Assembly: GCF_030409215.1 (NCBI RefSeq)
Contig: NZ_JAUFPL010000034.1
Location: forward strand, 421,048 to 485,047
Length of the DNA: 64,000 nt
Source: Halomonas ramblicola
Lineage (GTDB): Bacteria > Pseudomonadota > Gammaproteobacteria > Pseudomonadales > Halomonadaceae
Direction: 5' to 3'
The first letter of the stretch is position 1. Each line of letters begins with the position of its first letter. Positions 46,686 through 57,243 of the stretch are shown here, one piece after another. A program made the position numbers and the translations under genes. Under the pieces are notes generated by a model, which was not told where the DNA came from, did not search any database, and worked only from the letters and a program-made list of their open reading frames with translations.

Positions 46686-47753
46686 ATGAATACTGCCGCG
46701 ATCGATCAGACCAAGCTTGAAGCCTTTGTCGCCCAGGCCGTTGGCGACCTCTCCTCCGCCTACGGCGGGGTGATGGTCAGCCTGGGCAGCAAGCTGGGGC
46801 TGTACCAGGCCATGGCGGGCGCCGGCCCGCTCAGCGCGGGGGAGCTCGCCGCCCGCACGAGTTGCGCCGAGCGCTATGTGCGCGAATGGCTGAACGCCCA
46901 AGCCGCGGGTGGCTACGTGGGCTACCACGCCGTCAGCGACACCTACGAGCTGTCCCCAGAGCAGGCGATGGTGCTGGCCGACGAGGAGAGCCCGGTGTTC
47001 ATCCCCCACGCCTGGCAGGTGCCGGCATCGATGTGGTTCGACGAGGAGCGCACCCTCGAGGCGTTTCGCACCGGCAAGGGCGTGGCCTGGGGCGACCACG
47101 ACAGCCGCCTGCAGTGTGGCGTGGCGGCGTTCTACCGCAACGGCTATCGCGCCAGCCTGGTGCCGGAATGGCTGCCCGCCCTGGAGGGCGTCGTCGAGCA
47201 GCTCGAGGCCGGCATCGACGTCGCCGATGTGGGTTGCGGCCACGGCCACTCCACCGTGTTGATGGCCCAGGCGTTTCCCCGCTCGCGTTTCCACGGCTTC
47301 GATGCCCATGCGGCCTCGATCGACGCGGCCAGGCGCAACGCAGCGGCGGCAGGCGTTGCCGACCGCGTAAGCTTCGAACTCGCCCAGGCGGTGAACTACC
47401 CCGACAAGCAGTACGGGCTCATCTGCTTCTTCGACTGCCTGCACGACTTGGGCGACCCCGTCGCCGCCGCCCGCTACGCCGATCGGGTACTGGCCCCCAA
47501 CGGCACGGTGATGCTGGTCGAGCCCTACGCCCAGGACCAGGTCGAGAACAACCTCTCGACCGTCTCGCGCCTGTACTACGCCGCCTCCACCACCATCTGC
47601 TGCGCCCACGCCATCTCGGAAGGCGGCCAACTCGTCCTCGGCGCCCAGGCCGGCGAAGCCCGCCTGGGCGAGGTGTTCCGCAAGGCGGGCTTCGCCCACT
47701 TCCGGCGCGCAGCCGAAACGCCCTTCAACCTGATTCTCGAAGCGCGCCGCTGA
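46686..47753 (+). CDS. Class I SAM-dependent methyltransferase (Rv2258c-like)
   Basis: A 355-residue protein: an N-terminal winged-helix dimerisation domain (GVMVSLGSKLGLYQAMAGAG, SCAERYVREWLNAQAAGGYV) and a Rossmann SAM domain with VADVGCGHGHSTVLMAQAFP and FHGFDAHAASIDAARRNA. This layout matches Rv2258c-type methyltransferases of unknown substrate. Start at 46686 with GGAG 9 bases upstream. Confidence 0.88.
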   Translation: MNTAAIDQTKLEAFVAQAVGDLSSAYGGVMVSLGSKLGLYQAMAGAGPLSAGELAARTSCAERYVREWLNAQAAGGYVGYHAVSDTYELSPEQAMVLADEESPVFIPHAWQVPASMWFDEERTLEAFRTGKGVAWGDHDSRLQCGVAAFYRNGYRASLVPEWLPALEGVVEQLEAGIDVADVGCGHGHSTVLMAQAFPRSRFHGFDAHAASIDAARRNAAAAGVADRVSFELAQAVNYPDKQYGLICFFDCLHDLGDPVAAARYADRVLAPNGTVMLVEPYAQDQVENNLSTVSRLYYAASTTICCAHAISEGGQLVLGAQAGEARLGEVFRKAGFAHFRRAAETPFNLILEARR

Positions 47754-47807
47754 CGACCCCGCAGCCGCTATCGGGATGCCGATGGGAGAGCGCCCCCACG
47801 ACTGGCT

Positions 47808-48521
47808 TCAGCGCGCGTCGTACTCGTCGTGGCGGCGCCACCATGGTTCTTCGAGCCCGTCCTCGTTCCTGCCCCATGGGGCGAGGTCGAAGAAACGGTA
47901 AACGCCCATCAAGGCCTCGGTGCCACGGGCGTAGGTGGAGTACGCGTGGTAGACCGCACCGTCCTGGAGCGCGAACACGCTCATGCCTTCCTTCTGCGGC
48001 TCGGGCTGGTCGACATGCTGGTAGTTGTAGTCGGTGCCATGTCTCTGCTGCTCCTCGGTGAAGGCGGCGCCGAAGTCGTACCTGAAATCGCTCCCCAGCG
48101 ACGAAACCCAGGGAAATTGCCAGCGCATCTGCCGCTTGTAGTCCTGGAGCTCCGTCAAAGGGGCGATCGACTCACAAACGAGGGTAACGTCGCGGCCATT
48201 CAAGTGGGGGATGACACCGTCGAAGTGATCGGCAATCAAGGAGCATCCGGTGCAGCCCCGGCGCTCGTCGGTGAGCCGGTATCCGTAGCCGAACATGAAA
48301 TGATAGACGAGGAGCTGCGAGCGTCCCTGGAAGAGGTCCGCCAGCGAGGCGCTGCCGTCCCCGGTCTCGAACCGGTATGTCTTGTCGACCCGCACCCACG
48401 GCAGCGCCTGGCGCCGCCGCGCCAGCTCGTCGCTGCGCCGCGTGAGTTCCTTCTCGGCCTCGAGCAGCTCGAGCCGTGCCGCCAGCCACTCTTCGCGTGT
48501 TCCGGTCTGGTGTGTCGTCAT
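47808..48521 (-). CDS. DUF899-family thioredoxin-like protein
   Basis: A 237-residue DUF899 protein, a family with a thioredoxin-like fold. Motifs: TREEWLAARLELLEAEKELT, LPWVRVDKTYRFETGDG, LLVYHFMFGYGY and RRGCTGCSLIADHFDGVIPH, in which CTGC could be a redox motif. C-terminal YRFFDLAPWGRNEDGLEEPW then the terminal WRRHDEYDAR. The last 33 bp of the gene region are repeated at 56378-56410. Confidence 0.9.
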   Translation of the reverse strand: MTTHQTGTREEWLAARLELLEAEKELTRRSDELARRRQALPWVRVDKTYRFETGDGSASLADLFQGRSQLLVYHFMFGYGYRLTDERRGCTGCSLIADHFDGVIPHLNGRDVTLVCESIAPLTELQDYKRQMRWQFPWVSSLGSDFRYDFGAAFTEEQQRHGTDYNYQHVDQPEPQKEGMSVFALQDGAVYHAYSTYARGTEALMGVYRFFDLAPWGRNEDGLEEPWWRRHDEYDAR

Positions 48522-48650
48522 CGTCCTGCCCTCCCGTCGTCGGCCGTTCCGATTCGTCCCGCGCCCTGTGGCACCGGGGCTGCGTGGTCATGGGATATAG
48601 TGTGTGCCGGATGATCGAACGCTGGGAGTAACAAGTGTGGCGGGATTCCC

Positions 48651-49871
48651 ATGGACTCACTGATCACGGCCGCAGGCCGTGCGCTCACCGCGGGTGATCC
48701 CCTCGACGCCCTGAACCGGGTCGCCCTGCGCGACGATGCCCCGGCGCTCGCACTGCGCGGGATCGCGATGGCGCAGCTCGGCGATCTCGAACGGGCGAGG
48801 GGGCTCCTGCAACGTGCGGCGCGTGCCTTCGGCCCACGAGAGGCCATGGCCCGGGCCCGGTGCGTCGTCGCCGAGGCCGAGATCGCCCTCGCCTCGCGCG
48901 ATCTCGGCTGGCCCGCGAAGGCACTCGACACGGCGCGGGCGACCCTCGAGGCGCACGGCGACCGGGCGAACGCCGCCCATGCGCGCTATCTCGGGGCCCG
49001 GCGCCTGCTGCTGATCGGCCGCCTGGACGAGGCGGAGCATGCCCTCGCCGGGCTCGATCCCGCGCCCTTCCCGCCCGCCTTGCGGACGGTCCACGCCCTG
49101 GTGGCGGCGGGGATCGCCATGCGCCGCCTGCGCACCGAGGCGGCCCGCGCGGCGCTCGCACGGGCCGAGCTCACCGCGCACCAGGCCGGGATCCCGGCGC
49201 TGACGGCGGAGGTCGAAGGCGCCGTCCGCGTCCTGGACACCCCCGCGGCGCGTCGGATAGCGCAAGGCGAAGAACGGCTGCTGCGGCTCGAGGAGGTCGA
49301 GGCGCTACTGGCGTCGCCAGCGCTTATCGTGGACGCCTGCCGCCATGTCGTGCGTGACGCCCGCACGGTGATCTCGCTCGCCCGGCGCCCGGTGCTGTTC
49401 GCGCTCGCCCGCTTGCTGGGCGAGGCCTGGCCCGGCGATGTGCCGCGGGACACGCTCATCGCCCGCGCCTTCCGGACGAAGTTCGCCGACGACTCGCATC
49501 GCGCGCGACTGCGTGTCGAGGTCGGACGACTGCGCACGGCGCTGGGGCCGTTGGCCGACGTGCGCGCGACGCGGCGCGGCTTCCAGCTGGTGCCGCACGG
49601 TGCCGACGAGGTCGTGGTGCTGGCGCGGCCGATCGAGGAGAGGCATGCCGCGGTGCTCGCCCTGCTGGCCGACGGCGAGCCGTGGGCGAGCTCGGCCCTG
49701 GCACTGGCGCTCGGCACCAGCCAGCGCACCGTGCAGCGCGCCCTCGATTCGCTGGCGGCGGCGGGCCAGGTGCAGTCCCTCGGCCGCGGGCGAGCGCGCC
49801 GCTGGATGACCCCGCCCGTGCCGGGATTCACGACAACCTTGTTACTCCCCGGCCCATTCCCCGGTGACTAG
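48651..49871 (+). CDS. TPR-like / winged-helix transcriptional regulator
   Basis: A 406-residue protein. Residues 1-200 are alpha-helical, TPR-like (AMAQLGDLERARGLLQRAAR). Residues about 215-310 form an OmpR-type wHTH-like region (VPRDTLIARAFRTKFADDSH, RLRVEVGRLRTALG). The C-terminus has a second wHTH (SALALALGTSQRTVQRALDS). It is followed 37 bp later by a beta-propeller gene and is divergent from DUF899; it probably regulates one or both. The effector is unknown. Confidence 0.75.
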   Translation: MDSLITAAGRALTAGDPLDALNRVALRDDAPALALRGIAMAQLGDLERARGLLQRAARAFGPREAMARARCVVAEAEIALASRDLGWPAKALDTARATLEAHGDRANAAHARYLGARRLLLIGRLDEAEHALAGLDPAPFPPALRTVHALVAAGIAMRRLRTEAARAALARAELTAHQAGIPALTAEVEGAVRVLDTPAARRIAQGEERLLRLEEVEALLASPALIVDACRHVVRDARTVISLARRPVLFALARLLGEAWPGDVPRDTLIARAFRTKFADDSHRARLRVEVGRLRTALGPLADVRATRRGFQLVPHGADEVVVLARPIEERHAAVLALLADGEPWASSALALALGTSQRTVQRALDSLAAAGQVQSLGRGRARRWMTPPVPGFTTTLLLPGPFPGD

Positions 49872-49908
49872 GCTGGAAGCCTGAAGTCCAAATGATGAGG
49901 GAAAGACA

Positions 49909-50541
49909 ATGAATCGCTCAACCACCGACATCCTCCACGAGTATGGCCCCTTTCCCGGCGTCGACGCCGTGCATGGGGTTTCCTATGACGGCCGGCGCGT
50001 CTGGCTCGCCACCGGCGATACCCTGACCGCCCTCGATCCGGCCAGCGGCGAGACGCTGCGCTCGCTCGACGTCGCCGCCCATGCGGGCACGGCCTTCGAC
50101 GGGGAGCACCTGTTCCAGATCACCGAGGACCGCATCCAGAAGCTCGACCCGCAGACCGGCCGCGTGCTCGCCTCGATCCCGGCGCCCCCCGGCGGCGGCA
50201 ACTCGGGGCTCGCCTGGGCCGAGGGCTCGCTCTGGGTAGGGCAGTACCGGGACCGCCGGATCCAGCAGGTCGATCCGCAGACCGGGGCGGTGCTTCGCAC
50301 CATCGAGGCCACCCGCTTCGTCACCGGGGTCACCTGGGTCGACGGCGAGCTCTGGCACGGCACCTGGGAAGAGGACGCCAGCGACTTGCGGCGCATCGAT
50401 CCGCGCACGGGCGAAGTCCTGGCGTGTCTCGAGATGCCGGCGGGGATGGGCGTGTCGGGGCTCGAGTCCGATGGCGGCGATCGCTTCTTCTGCGGCGGCG
50501 GCAACAGTGGGACGCTGCGAGCCGTGCGCCGCCCCCGGTAG
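49909..50541 (+). CDS. Beta-propeller (YncE/glutamine cyclotransferase-like) protein
   Basis: A 210-residue cytosolic protein built of about five repeats of the form D-x-x-T-G-x-V/L-L (for example ALDPASGETLRSL, KLDPQTGRVLASI, QVDPQTGAVLRTI, RIDPRTGEVLACL), each followed by a GVxWVDGELW-type strand. This is a PQQ/SMP-30-like propeller; a full ring needs more blades, so it may dimerise. No signal peptide. GGGAAAGACA leader has a weak ribosome site. Probably in one operon with the TPR-wHTH regulator. Confidence 0.8.
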   Translation: MNRSTTDILHEYGPFPGVDAVHGVSYDGRRVWLATGDTLTALDPASGETLRSLDVAAHAGTAFDGEHLFQITEDRIQKLDPQTGRVLASIPAPPGGGNSGLAWAEGSLWVGQYRDRRIQQVDPQTGAVLRTIEATRFVTGVTWVDGELWHGTWEEDASDLRRIDPRTGEVLACLEMPAGMGVSGLESDGGDRFFCGGGNSGTLRAVRRPR

Positions 50542-50606
50542 GGAGATGCGGGCGGCGACGCCCACCGCTGCCCCGCGCCGGCGATAGAGGCATCCTGAAG
50601 GTCGCT

Positions 50607-50634
50607 TTGACAGCCCCCCGCCACCACCTAGACT
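50607..50634 (+). promoter_or_regulatory. Sigma-70-like promoter of the ABC importer operon
   Basis: TTGACA at 50607-50612 and TAGACT at 50629-50634 are 16 bp apart, 34 bp before the start of the binding-protein gene. Confidence 0.6.
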
Positions 50635-50667
50635 GCATAGGGAAACAACTCATCGAGAGGTGTCAGT

Positions 50668-52113
50668 ATGTTGTACCACAGCATACGGGACCGTCTCCTT
50701 GTCCTGCGCGGGGCGAGCCTTGGCCTAGGGGCCGCGTTCGTTCTGGTCCTTGCGCCCACGACCGCCCTCGCACAGAACGAGCCCCCCGATCCCGAATTCC
50801 GCACCAGCTACGGGGAGATGACCTTCCCCGAGCAGTTCCCCGACGGCACCGCCATCAGCCTCACCCAATGGAGCCACTTCGTGCCACGCTACGACGAGTG
50901 GTTCCAGGAGTACGCCCAGCAGTGGGGCGAGGCGCACAACGTCGAGGTCACGGTGAACATGATCAACCTGGCCGACCTGACGTCAACGCTCTCGGCCTCC
51001 ATCGCCGCCGAGGAGGGGGCGACGGTGTTCGAGATGGTCGCCCCACCCACGGCGTTCATCGATGGCCTGCAATCGCTGGCGGACGTCAACCAGGCCGCGG
51101 CGGAAGCCTTCGGCGAGCGCTCCGGCACCTGCGAGCGCTCCAGCTACCTGCCCGCCACCGACACCTGGTACGGCTTCTGCCACGGCTGGGTGCCGGACCC
51201 CGGCGACTATCGTCGCTCGCTGTGGGACGACGCCGGCTTCCCCGAGGGCCCCGTAACCTACCAGGACCTGCTCGAGGGTGGCGCGAAGATCTTCGAGGAC
51301 AACGGCCTCCCGGTGGCGGTAGGCATGTCGCCGGAGATCGACTCCGAGTTCTATGCCCGTGCGCTGATCTGGTCCTACGGCGGCTCGATCCAGGACGAGG
51401 ACGGCAACGTGACCTTCGACTCGCCCGAGGTGCTCGAGGCGGTGCGCTTCCAGAAGGAGCTGTTCGAGAACGCCATGACGCCGGAGGTCTTTTCCTGGAA
51501 CGCGGCCTCCAATAACCAGACCTTCATCGGCGGCCGCGCCTCCTATATCCAGAACTCCATCTCCTTCTATCGCAGCGCCCAGGAGTCGGCCCCGGAGATC
51601 GCCGCGGACACCGGATTCCGCCCCGGCCTGCAAGGCCCCGGCGGCGAGGTGAAGATGCCCTCCCACGTGTGGTTCATCGACGTGATCCCCAGCTACGTGA
51701 CGGACCCCGACGAGCTGGCCGCGGCCAAGAAGTTCATGCTCGACCTGGAGAACAACTACGCCAGCGCCTCCTACTACTCGAAGTTCTACAACTTCCCGGC
51801 CTTCCCGTCGCGCAGCGAGCAGCTGTTCGCCGAGGACGGCTGGCTGAGCGACGACCCCTGGGGCGCCGAGCCGCCGGACAAGCTGGGCCTGCTCAGGACC
51901 GCCGAGGAGTGGACCGCCTGGCTCGGCTACCCCGGCTACGCCAACCCGGCGATCAGCGAGGTGTACGAGTCCCACCTGCTGTCCAGCATGATGGCCGACG
52001 TCGCCCGCGGCGAGAAGACGCCGGAAGAGGCGATCGCCGACACCAACGCCGAGATCGAGGAGATCTTCGCCAAGTGGCGTGACCGCGGGATGATCGGTAG
52101 CGGTGGCGACTGA
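50668..52113 (+). CDS. ABC transporter substrate-binding protein (family 1, sugar type)
   Basis: A 481-residue periplasmic binding protein with a signal peptide (GASLGLGAAFVLVLAPTTALA). Features of extracellular solute-binding family 1 include EVTVNMINLADLTSTLSASI, GAKIFEDNGLPVAVGMSPEI and SKFYNFPAFPSRSEQLFAED. Two Cys (SGTCERSS, YGFCHG) may form a disulfide. First gene of a complete importer operon (binding protein, ATPase, two permeases). The substrate is probably a sugar, polyol or glycerol phosphodiester-like compound; it cannot be read from sequence. Confidence 0.9.
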   Translation: MLYHSIRDRLLVLRGASLGLGAAFVLVLAPTTALAQNEPPDPEFRTSYGEMTFPEQFPDGTAISLTQWSHFVPRYDEWFQEYAQQWGEAHNVEVTVNMINLADLTSTLSASIAAEEGATVFEMVAPPTAFIDGLQSLADVNQAAAEAFGERSGTCERSSYLPATDTWYGFCHGWVPDPGDYRRSLWDDAGFPEGPVTYQDLLEGGAKIFEDNGLPVAVGMSPEIDSEFYARALIWSYGGSIQDEDGNVTFDSPEVLEAVRFQKELFENAMTPEVFSWNAASNNQTFIGGRASYIQNSISFYRSAQESAPEIAADTGFRPGLQGPGGEVKMPSHVWFIDVIPSYVTDPDELAAAKKFMLDLENNYASASYYSKFYNFPAFPSRSEQLFAEDGWLSDDPWGAEPPDKLGLLRTAEEWTAWLGYPGYANPAISEVYESHLLSSMMADVARGEKTPEEAIADTNAEIEEIFAKWRDRGMIGSGGD

Positions 52114-52122
52114 CGAACCCTT

Positions 52123-53171
<1,049 letters not shown>

Positions 53172-53175
<4 letters not shown>

Positions 53176-54149
53176 ACGCCGGGCCCACTGGTTCCGACCG
53201 GGCCGCCCCCACCCGGCCCGATGGCGCCCTGGCCCGCCTGGCGCTGGCCCTCGAGCGCCCCCGGGTGCTGGGCGCGCTGATGCTCGCCCCGGCGGTGCTC
53301 TATGTGGTGGCCTTCGTGGCCGTACCCTTCTTCATCGCCATCGCCCTGAGCATGAGCGATGCCACGGTCGGCGACCCGCAGATCGACACCTTCGTCGGCC
53401 TGGACAACTTCATCGCCGTGGTCAGCCAGTCGGGCTTTCGCCTGGCGCTGCGCAACAGCCTGCTGATCACCACCCTGACGGTGCTGATCCTGCTGGTGCT
53501 GGCGACCACCGCCGTCGAGCTGCTGGCCCGCGACTTCCGCGGCAAGCGGCTGGTCCAGGTGCTGTTCATGATCCCCTGGGCAATGCCGGTGTCGCTGTCG
53601 GCGATCACCTGGCTGTGGGTGCTGGATTCCCAGTACAGCCCCATCGACTGGGTGCTGGTGCAGATCGGGCTGCTCGGCCCGGGCGGCACCTTCGGCCCCT
53701 CCTGGAACCTCTTCTACCTAGGCCGGGAGGGCCTAGCGATCGCCTCGATCGTACTGGTCGACGTGTGGCGGACCCTGCCGCTGGCGACCATCATCGTGCT
53801 GGCCGGGCGCCTGTCGATTCCCCGCGAGCGCCTCGAACAGGCGCAGCTCGACGGCGCCGGCTTCTTCCGCATCCTGTTCCGCATCATCATCCCCGCGCTG
53901 GCCCCGGTGCTGACCGTGGCGATCCTGTTCACCGCCCTGCTGGTGATCGGCGAGATGTCGACCATCGCCCTGCTGACCCGCGGCGGCCCCGGTCACAGCA
54001 CCCAGATCCTGCCGTTCTGGGCCTACCTCAAGGGCATCAACAGCGGCGACCTGGGCCAGGGCGCGGCCATCGCCCTGTTCCTGTTCCCGGTGCTGCTGGC
54101 GGCGGCGATCGTGGCGCTGCGCTTCGCCTATCGTGCGGGCAGGGACTAG
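53172..54149 (+). CDS. ABC transporter permease (MalF/UgpA type)
   Basis: A 325-residue permease with six membrane segments. EAA loop: EQAQLDGAGFFRILFRIIIP. The ATG overlaps the ATPase stop (ATGA). Family CUT1 first permease: LMLAPAVLYVVAFVAVPFF at the N-terminus. Confidence 0.92.
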
Positions 54150-54160
54150 GAGGGAGCGTC

Positions 54161-55000
54161 ATGCGAACCGCAACACGCAAGCCGCTCTTCTACGCCGCCA
54201 TCACCCTGCTGGTGCTGTTCACCACCCTGCCGGTGCTCTATGCGGTGCTCACCATCTTCAAGCGCGAGAGCGAGCTCTACCGCTTCGGCTCCAACCCCTT
54301 CATCTACGAGACCTCGCCGACCCTGGAGCACCTGATCTACCTGTTCACCGACACGGCCTTTCCCACCTTCGCCCTCAACTCCATCATCATCGGGCTGCTG
54401 GTGGTGGCCATCACCGTGGTGCTGGCCGTGCCGGCGGCCTACGCCCTGGCGCGGCTGACCGGCAACTGGGGCGAGCGCTCCGGCATGGCGATCTTCCTGG
54501 TCTACCTGATTCCCCCCACGCTGCTGTTCATCCCGCTGTTCCGCATCGTGGTGGCCCTGGGGCTGGCCAACACCATCTGGTCGCTGGTGCTGGTGCTGCC
54601 GACCATCACCATCCCCTTCTGTACCTGGCTGCTGCTGGGGTTCTTCCGCTCGGTACCGCCGCAGCTGGACGAGGCCGCGCTGCTGGATGGCTGCACCCGC
54701 CTCGAGGCGTTCTGGAAGGTGGTACTGCCCCAGGCCCTGCCCGGCATCGGCGCCTGCATCGTGTTCGCCTTCTCGCTGTCGCTGTCCAACTACATCTACG
54801 CGGTGACCTTCGTCAGCGAATCGGCGGCGCGCAACATCAGCGCCGGCGTGCCCACCGAGCTGATCCGCGGCGACGTCTACTTCTGGCCGTCGCTGATGGC
54901 CGCCACCACGGTGGTGGCGATCCCGCTCGGCATCGCCTACGGCCTGCTGTTCGACTACCTGGTACGCGGCTTCCAGAGCGCCGGCGCCGGCGGGGAGTGA
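54161..55000 (+). CDS. ABC transporter permease (MalG/UgpE type)
   Basis: A 279-residue permease with six membrane segments; EAA loop EAALLDGCTRLEAFWKVVLP. AGGAGGG ribosome site. The 3' 480 bp (54521-55000) is repeated almost exactly at 57982-58461. This copy is complete and presumably functional. Confidence 0.93.
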   Translation: MRTATRKPLFYAAITLLVLFTTLPVLYAVLTIFKRESELYRFGSNPFIYETSPTLEHLIYLFTDTAFPTFALNSIIIGLLVVAITVVLAVPAAYALARLTGNWGERSGMAIFLVYLIPPTLLFIPLFRIVVALGLANTIWSLVLVLPTITIPFCTWLLLGFFRSVPPQLDEAALLDGCTRLEAFWKVVLPQALPGIGACIVFAFSLSLSNYIYAVTFVSESAARNISAGVPTELIRGDVYFWPSLMAATTVVAIPLGIAYGLLFDYLVRGFQSAGAGGE

Positions 55001-55064
55001 GGGGCGAGGAGTCGAGGCGTCTATACTGTCAGACGCATTCATCGGGGAAGGGGAGATACCCACC

Positions 55065-55352
55065 ATGTCCACGTACCTGATTCTCACCCGTCTGGAACCC
55101 ACAGCAGTATCGGACCCCAGCGAACTGAAGACGATCGCGGCCACCGTGAAGGCCAAGATCAAGGAGCGCTGCCCAGGAGTCCACTGGAAGGATAGCTACG
55201 CGACCTTGGGACAATTCGACGTCATCGATATAGTGGAAGGCGATGACCCCAAGGAGGTGGAGCGGGCGGCCATGATCATTCGCTCCTATGGCCACGGCAG
55301 CACGGAAACGCTACTGGCGACGCCGTGGGATGAGTTCCTGGCTGCCATGTGA
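55065..55352 (+). CDS. GYD-domain protein
   Basis: A 95-residue small protein similar to the GYD family: TYLILTRLEPTAVSD, SYATLGQFDVIDIVEGDDPK, RSYGHGSTETLLATPWDEF. Cytosolic, function unknown. GGGGAG ribosome site. GC lower than neighbours. Confidence 0.85.
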   Translation: MSTYLILTRLEPTAVSDPSELKTIAATVKAKIKERCPGVHWKDSYATLGQFDVIDIVEGDDPKEVERAAMIIRSYGHGSTETLLATPWDEFLAAM

Positions 55353-55374
55353 ATAGCATGACGTCAGCGGGGTT

Positions 55375-55397
55375 GGGGCAGGAGACAGTCCTGCCCC
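55375..55397. terminator. Hairpin between GYD and PhzF genes (probable bidirectional terminator)
   Basis: GGGGCAGGA-GACAG-TCCTGCCCC is a perfect 9-bp stem between two convergent genes. A U tract is lacking on both sides. Confidence 0.5.
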
Positions 55398-55446
55398 TGC
55401 CATCACCAGGGTGGGCGGTTTGACGCCGCAGGGATGCCCGGCGCTT

Positions 55447-56226
55447 TCAGACGTGGATCGTGCCCGTGAGGTAAGGCACCACCTGGCCCGTCAGGACGAC
55501 GCGCTCCCCGTCGACCTCGCAGACTAGCTCGCCCTGACGGCGACCGCCCTGGCGGGACGTGAGGCGCCGCTTGCCCAGGCGCCGGCTCCAATAGGGGGCC
55601 AGGGAGGTATGGGCCGAGCCGGTCACCGGGTCCTCGTCGACCCCCACCTTGGGACCGAACCACCGCGATACGATATCGAACTCGCGGCCGGGGGCGGTGA
55701 CCACGACACCACGTCCCGGCAAGGCCGCGAGCGCCCGCAGGTCGGGCGCCAGCGCCACGACGCTGGCCTCGTCATCCACGGCCACCAGGATATCGTCTGT
55801 CATCTGGACGTCCGCGCTCGCCAGCCCCAGGGCCGCCAGGACGGCGTCGGGCTCCGCCACCGGCTCGGGATGCTTGGCCGGGAAGTCCATCGCCAATGCC
55901 TCGCCCGCCCGGCTGACCCGCAACTCACCGCTGCGCGTGAAGAAACGCAGCGTCTCGCGCGGTTCCCCCAGCGCGTTGAAGAGCACCCAGGCACTGGCCA
56001 GGGTGGCATGCCCACACAGCTCGACCTCTACGCTCGGCGTGAACCAGCGCAGTCGATACCCCTCCCCCTCTCGCACGAAGAAGGCCGTTTCGGACAGATT
56101 GTTCTCCGTCGCAATGGCCTGCAACAGGGCATCGTCCGGCCACTCGGCGAGCGGACACACGGCGGCGGGATTGCCCTCGAAAGGACGCCGGGCGAAGGCG
56201 TCGAGATGGTAGAGATCGAGCTTCAT
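55447..56226 (-). CDS. PhzF-family isomerase
   Basis: A 259-residue PhzF-type epimerase/isomerase. Signatures: YHLDAFARRPFEGNPAAVCP, ATENNLSETAFFV (catalytic Glu), LRWFTPSVEVELCGHATLAS and DEDPVTGSAHTSLAPYW. In families outside phenazine producers these are of unknown substrate. ATG at 56226 with AGAGGA 11 bases upstream. A paralogue fragment lies at 63302-63601. Confidence 0.92.
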   Translation of the reverse strand: MKLDLYHLDAFARRPFEGNPAAVCPLAEWPDDALLQAIATENNLSETAFFVREGEGYRLRWFTPSVEVELCGHATLASAWVLFNALGEPRETLRFFTRSGELRVSRAGEALAMDFPAKHPEPVAEPDAVLAALGLASADVQMTDDILVAVDDEASVVALAPDLRALAALPGRGVVVTAPGREFDIVSRWFGPKVGVDEDPVTGSAHTSLAPYWSRRLGKRRLTSRQGGRRQGELVCEVDGERVVLTGQVVPYLTGTIHV

Positions 56227-56595
56227 GGGGAGCAGCATCCTCTGTGATCTATCATGGGTTCCGGTGTGAGATAGGCGACACGCCCTTGGTTCGCCGAGGC
56301 AACGGGCCCAGGTAGCTTAGCGCATCGCTATCCGGCCGGTCGCCACCTGCCACTCGACGGTCTCGCGCCCAACCCGGGCGCGCGTCGTACTCGTCGTGGC
56401 GGCGCCACCACAACCCCTTTGGCGGCAAACTCCGGTCCTTTGTCGGTGAGCTCCGGACCGTTGGTCGGAAGGTCCGAACCTTTGGATGGTCCAAGGGACA
56501 TTACCGCGCCCGTGGCGATGGCTACTGGACATGATGCTGGCCGAGCTGCGGGAGGAGCGTTATGGCCGGCAGGCGGCCCTGGGGAGGAGGCCGAC
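56227..56595. other. Intergenic stretch with a DUF899-tail remnant
   Basis: 369 bp between two minus-strand genes. 56378-56410 is an exact 33-bp copy of the 3' end of the DUF899 gene (47811-47843). Around 56420-56475 the phrases CCGGTCCTTTG, CCGGACCGTTGG and GGTCCGAACCTTTGG form degenerate repeats. No gene is apparent. Confidence 0.6.
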
Positions 56596-57243
56596 TCAGG
56601 AACCGCGCAGCTCGGCGAGGGCCCGCTCGACCAGCTCGGGCCAGGCTCCCGGCGCGAGTTCCTGATAGCCGCTCTCGCCGGTGAAGGCGCTGGAGAAGAT
56701 GACATCCGGGTCCAGGGTCTCGAGCAGGCCGAGGCTCTCGATCAGCTGCCGGCGATCCTCGGGTGTGTTGTGGCCCGGGATGAAGCCGGCGTGCCAGACG
56801 CCTGCCTTGCCGCGATAGAGGGTGTCGCCGGTGAACAGATAGCGCTTGCCGTGGGGCGAGGACACCTGGAAGCAGGTGCTGCCGGGGCTGTGGCCCGGCA
56901 CCGGAATCGCCTCGATGCCCTCGAGCAGCGCTCCGCGTCGCTCGAAGAGCAGCTCCGGCTCGCGCACCCGAGCGAAGTCGTCGCGCTCGGCCCGGTGGCC
57001 GCCCAGGGTCGCGCCGAAGCGTTCGTGGATGGCGTTCAGGCTCTCGCCCAGCTCGTCGCGATGGCTCAGGAACTGGTAGGCCACCCCACCCAGTGTCGCC
57101 ATCCGCTCGAGCTCGTGGCGATGGCCGGTGTTGTAGAAGAGCACGTTGCCCGCCTCCCGCACGAGCAGGTAGGCATGGGTGGAGAGCCCCGGGAAGGGAT
57201 GCTCGACCTCGGTTTCCCAGACGTCGGGCTGTACGCGTCGCAT
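56596..57243 (-). CDS. MBL-fold metallohydrolase with an atypical metal motif
   Basis: A 215-residue metallo-beta-lactamase fold protein. Later motifs are standard (VPGHSPGSTCF, FTGDTLYRGK), but the usual HxHxDH is reduced to SHRDELGES, leaving one His and the Asp. This is seen in some MBL subfamilies with a single metal. Start at 57243 with GGAGGT; the longer frame to 57276 lacks a site. Confidence 0.85.
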   Translation of the reverse strand: MRRVQPDVWETEVEHPFPGLSTHAYLLVREAGNVLFYNTGHRHELERMATLGGVAYQFLSHRDELGESLNAIHERFGATLGGHRAERDDFARVREPELLFERRGALLEGIEAIPVPGHSPGSTCFQVSSPHGKRYLFTGDTLYRGKAGVWHAGFIPGHNTPEDRRQLIESLGLLETLDPDVIFSSAFTGESGYQELAPGAWPELVERALAELRGS

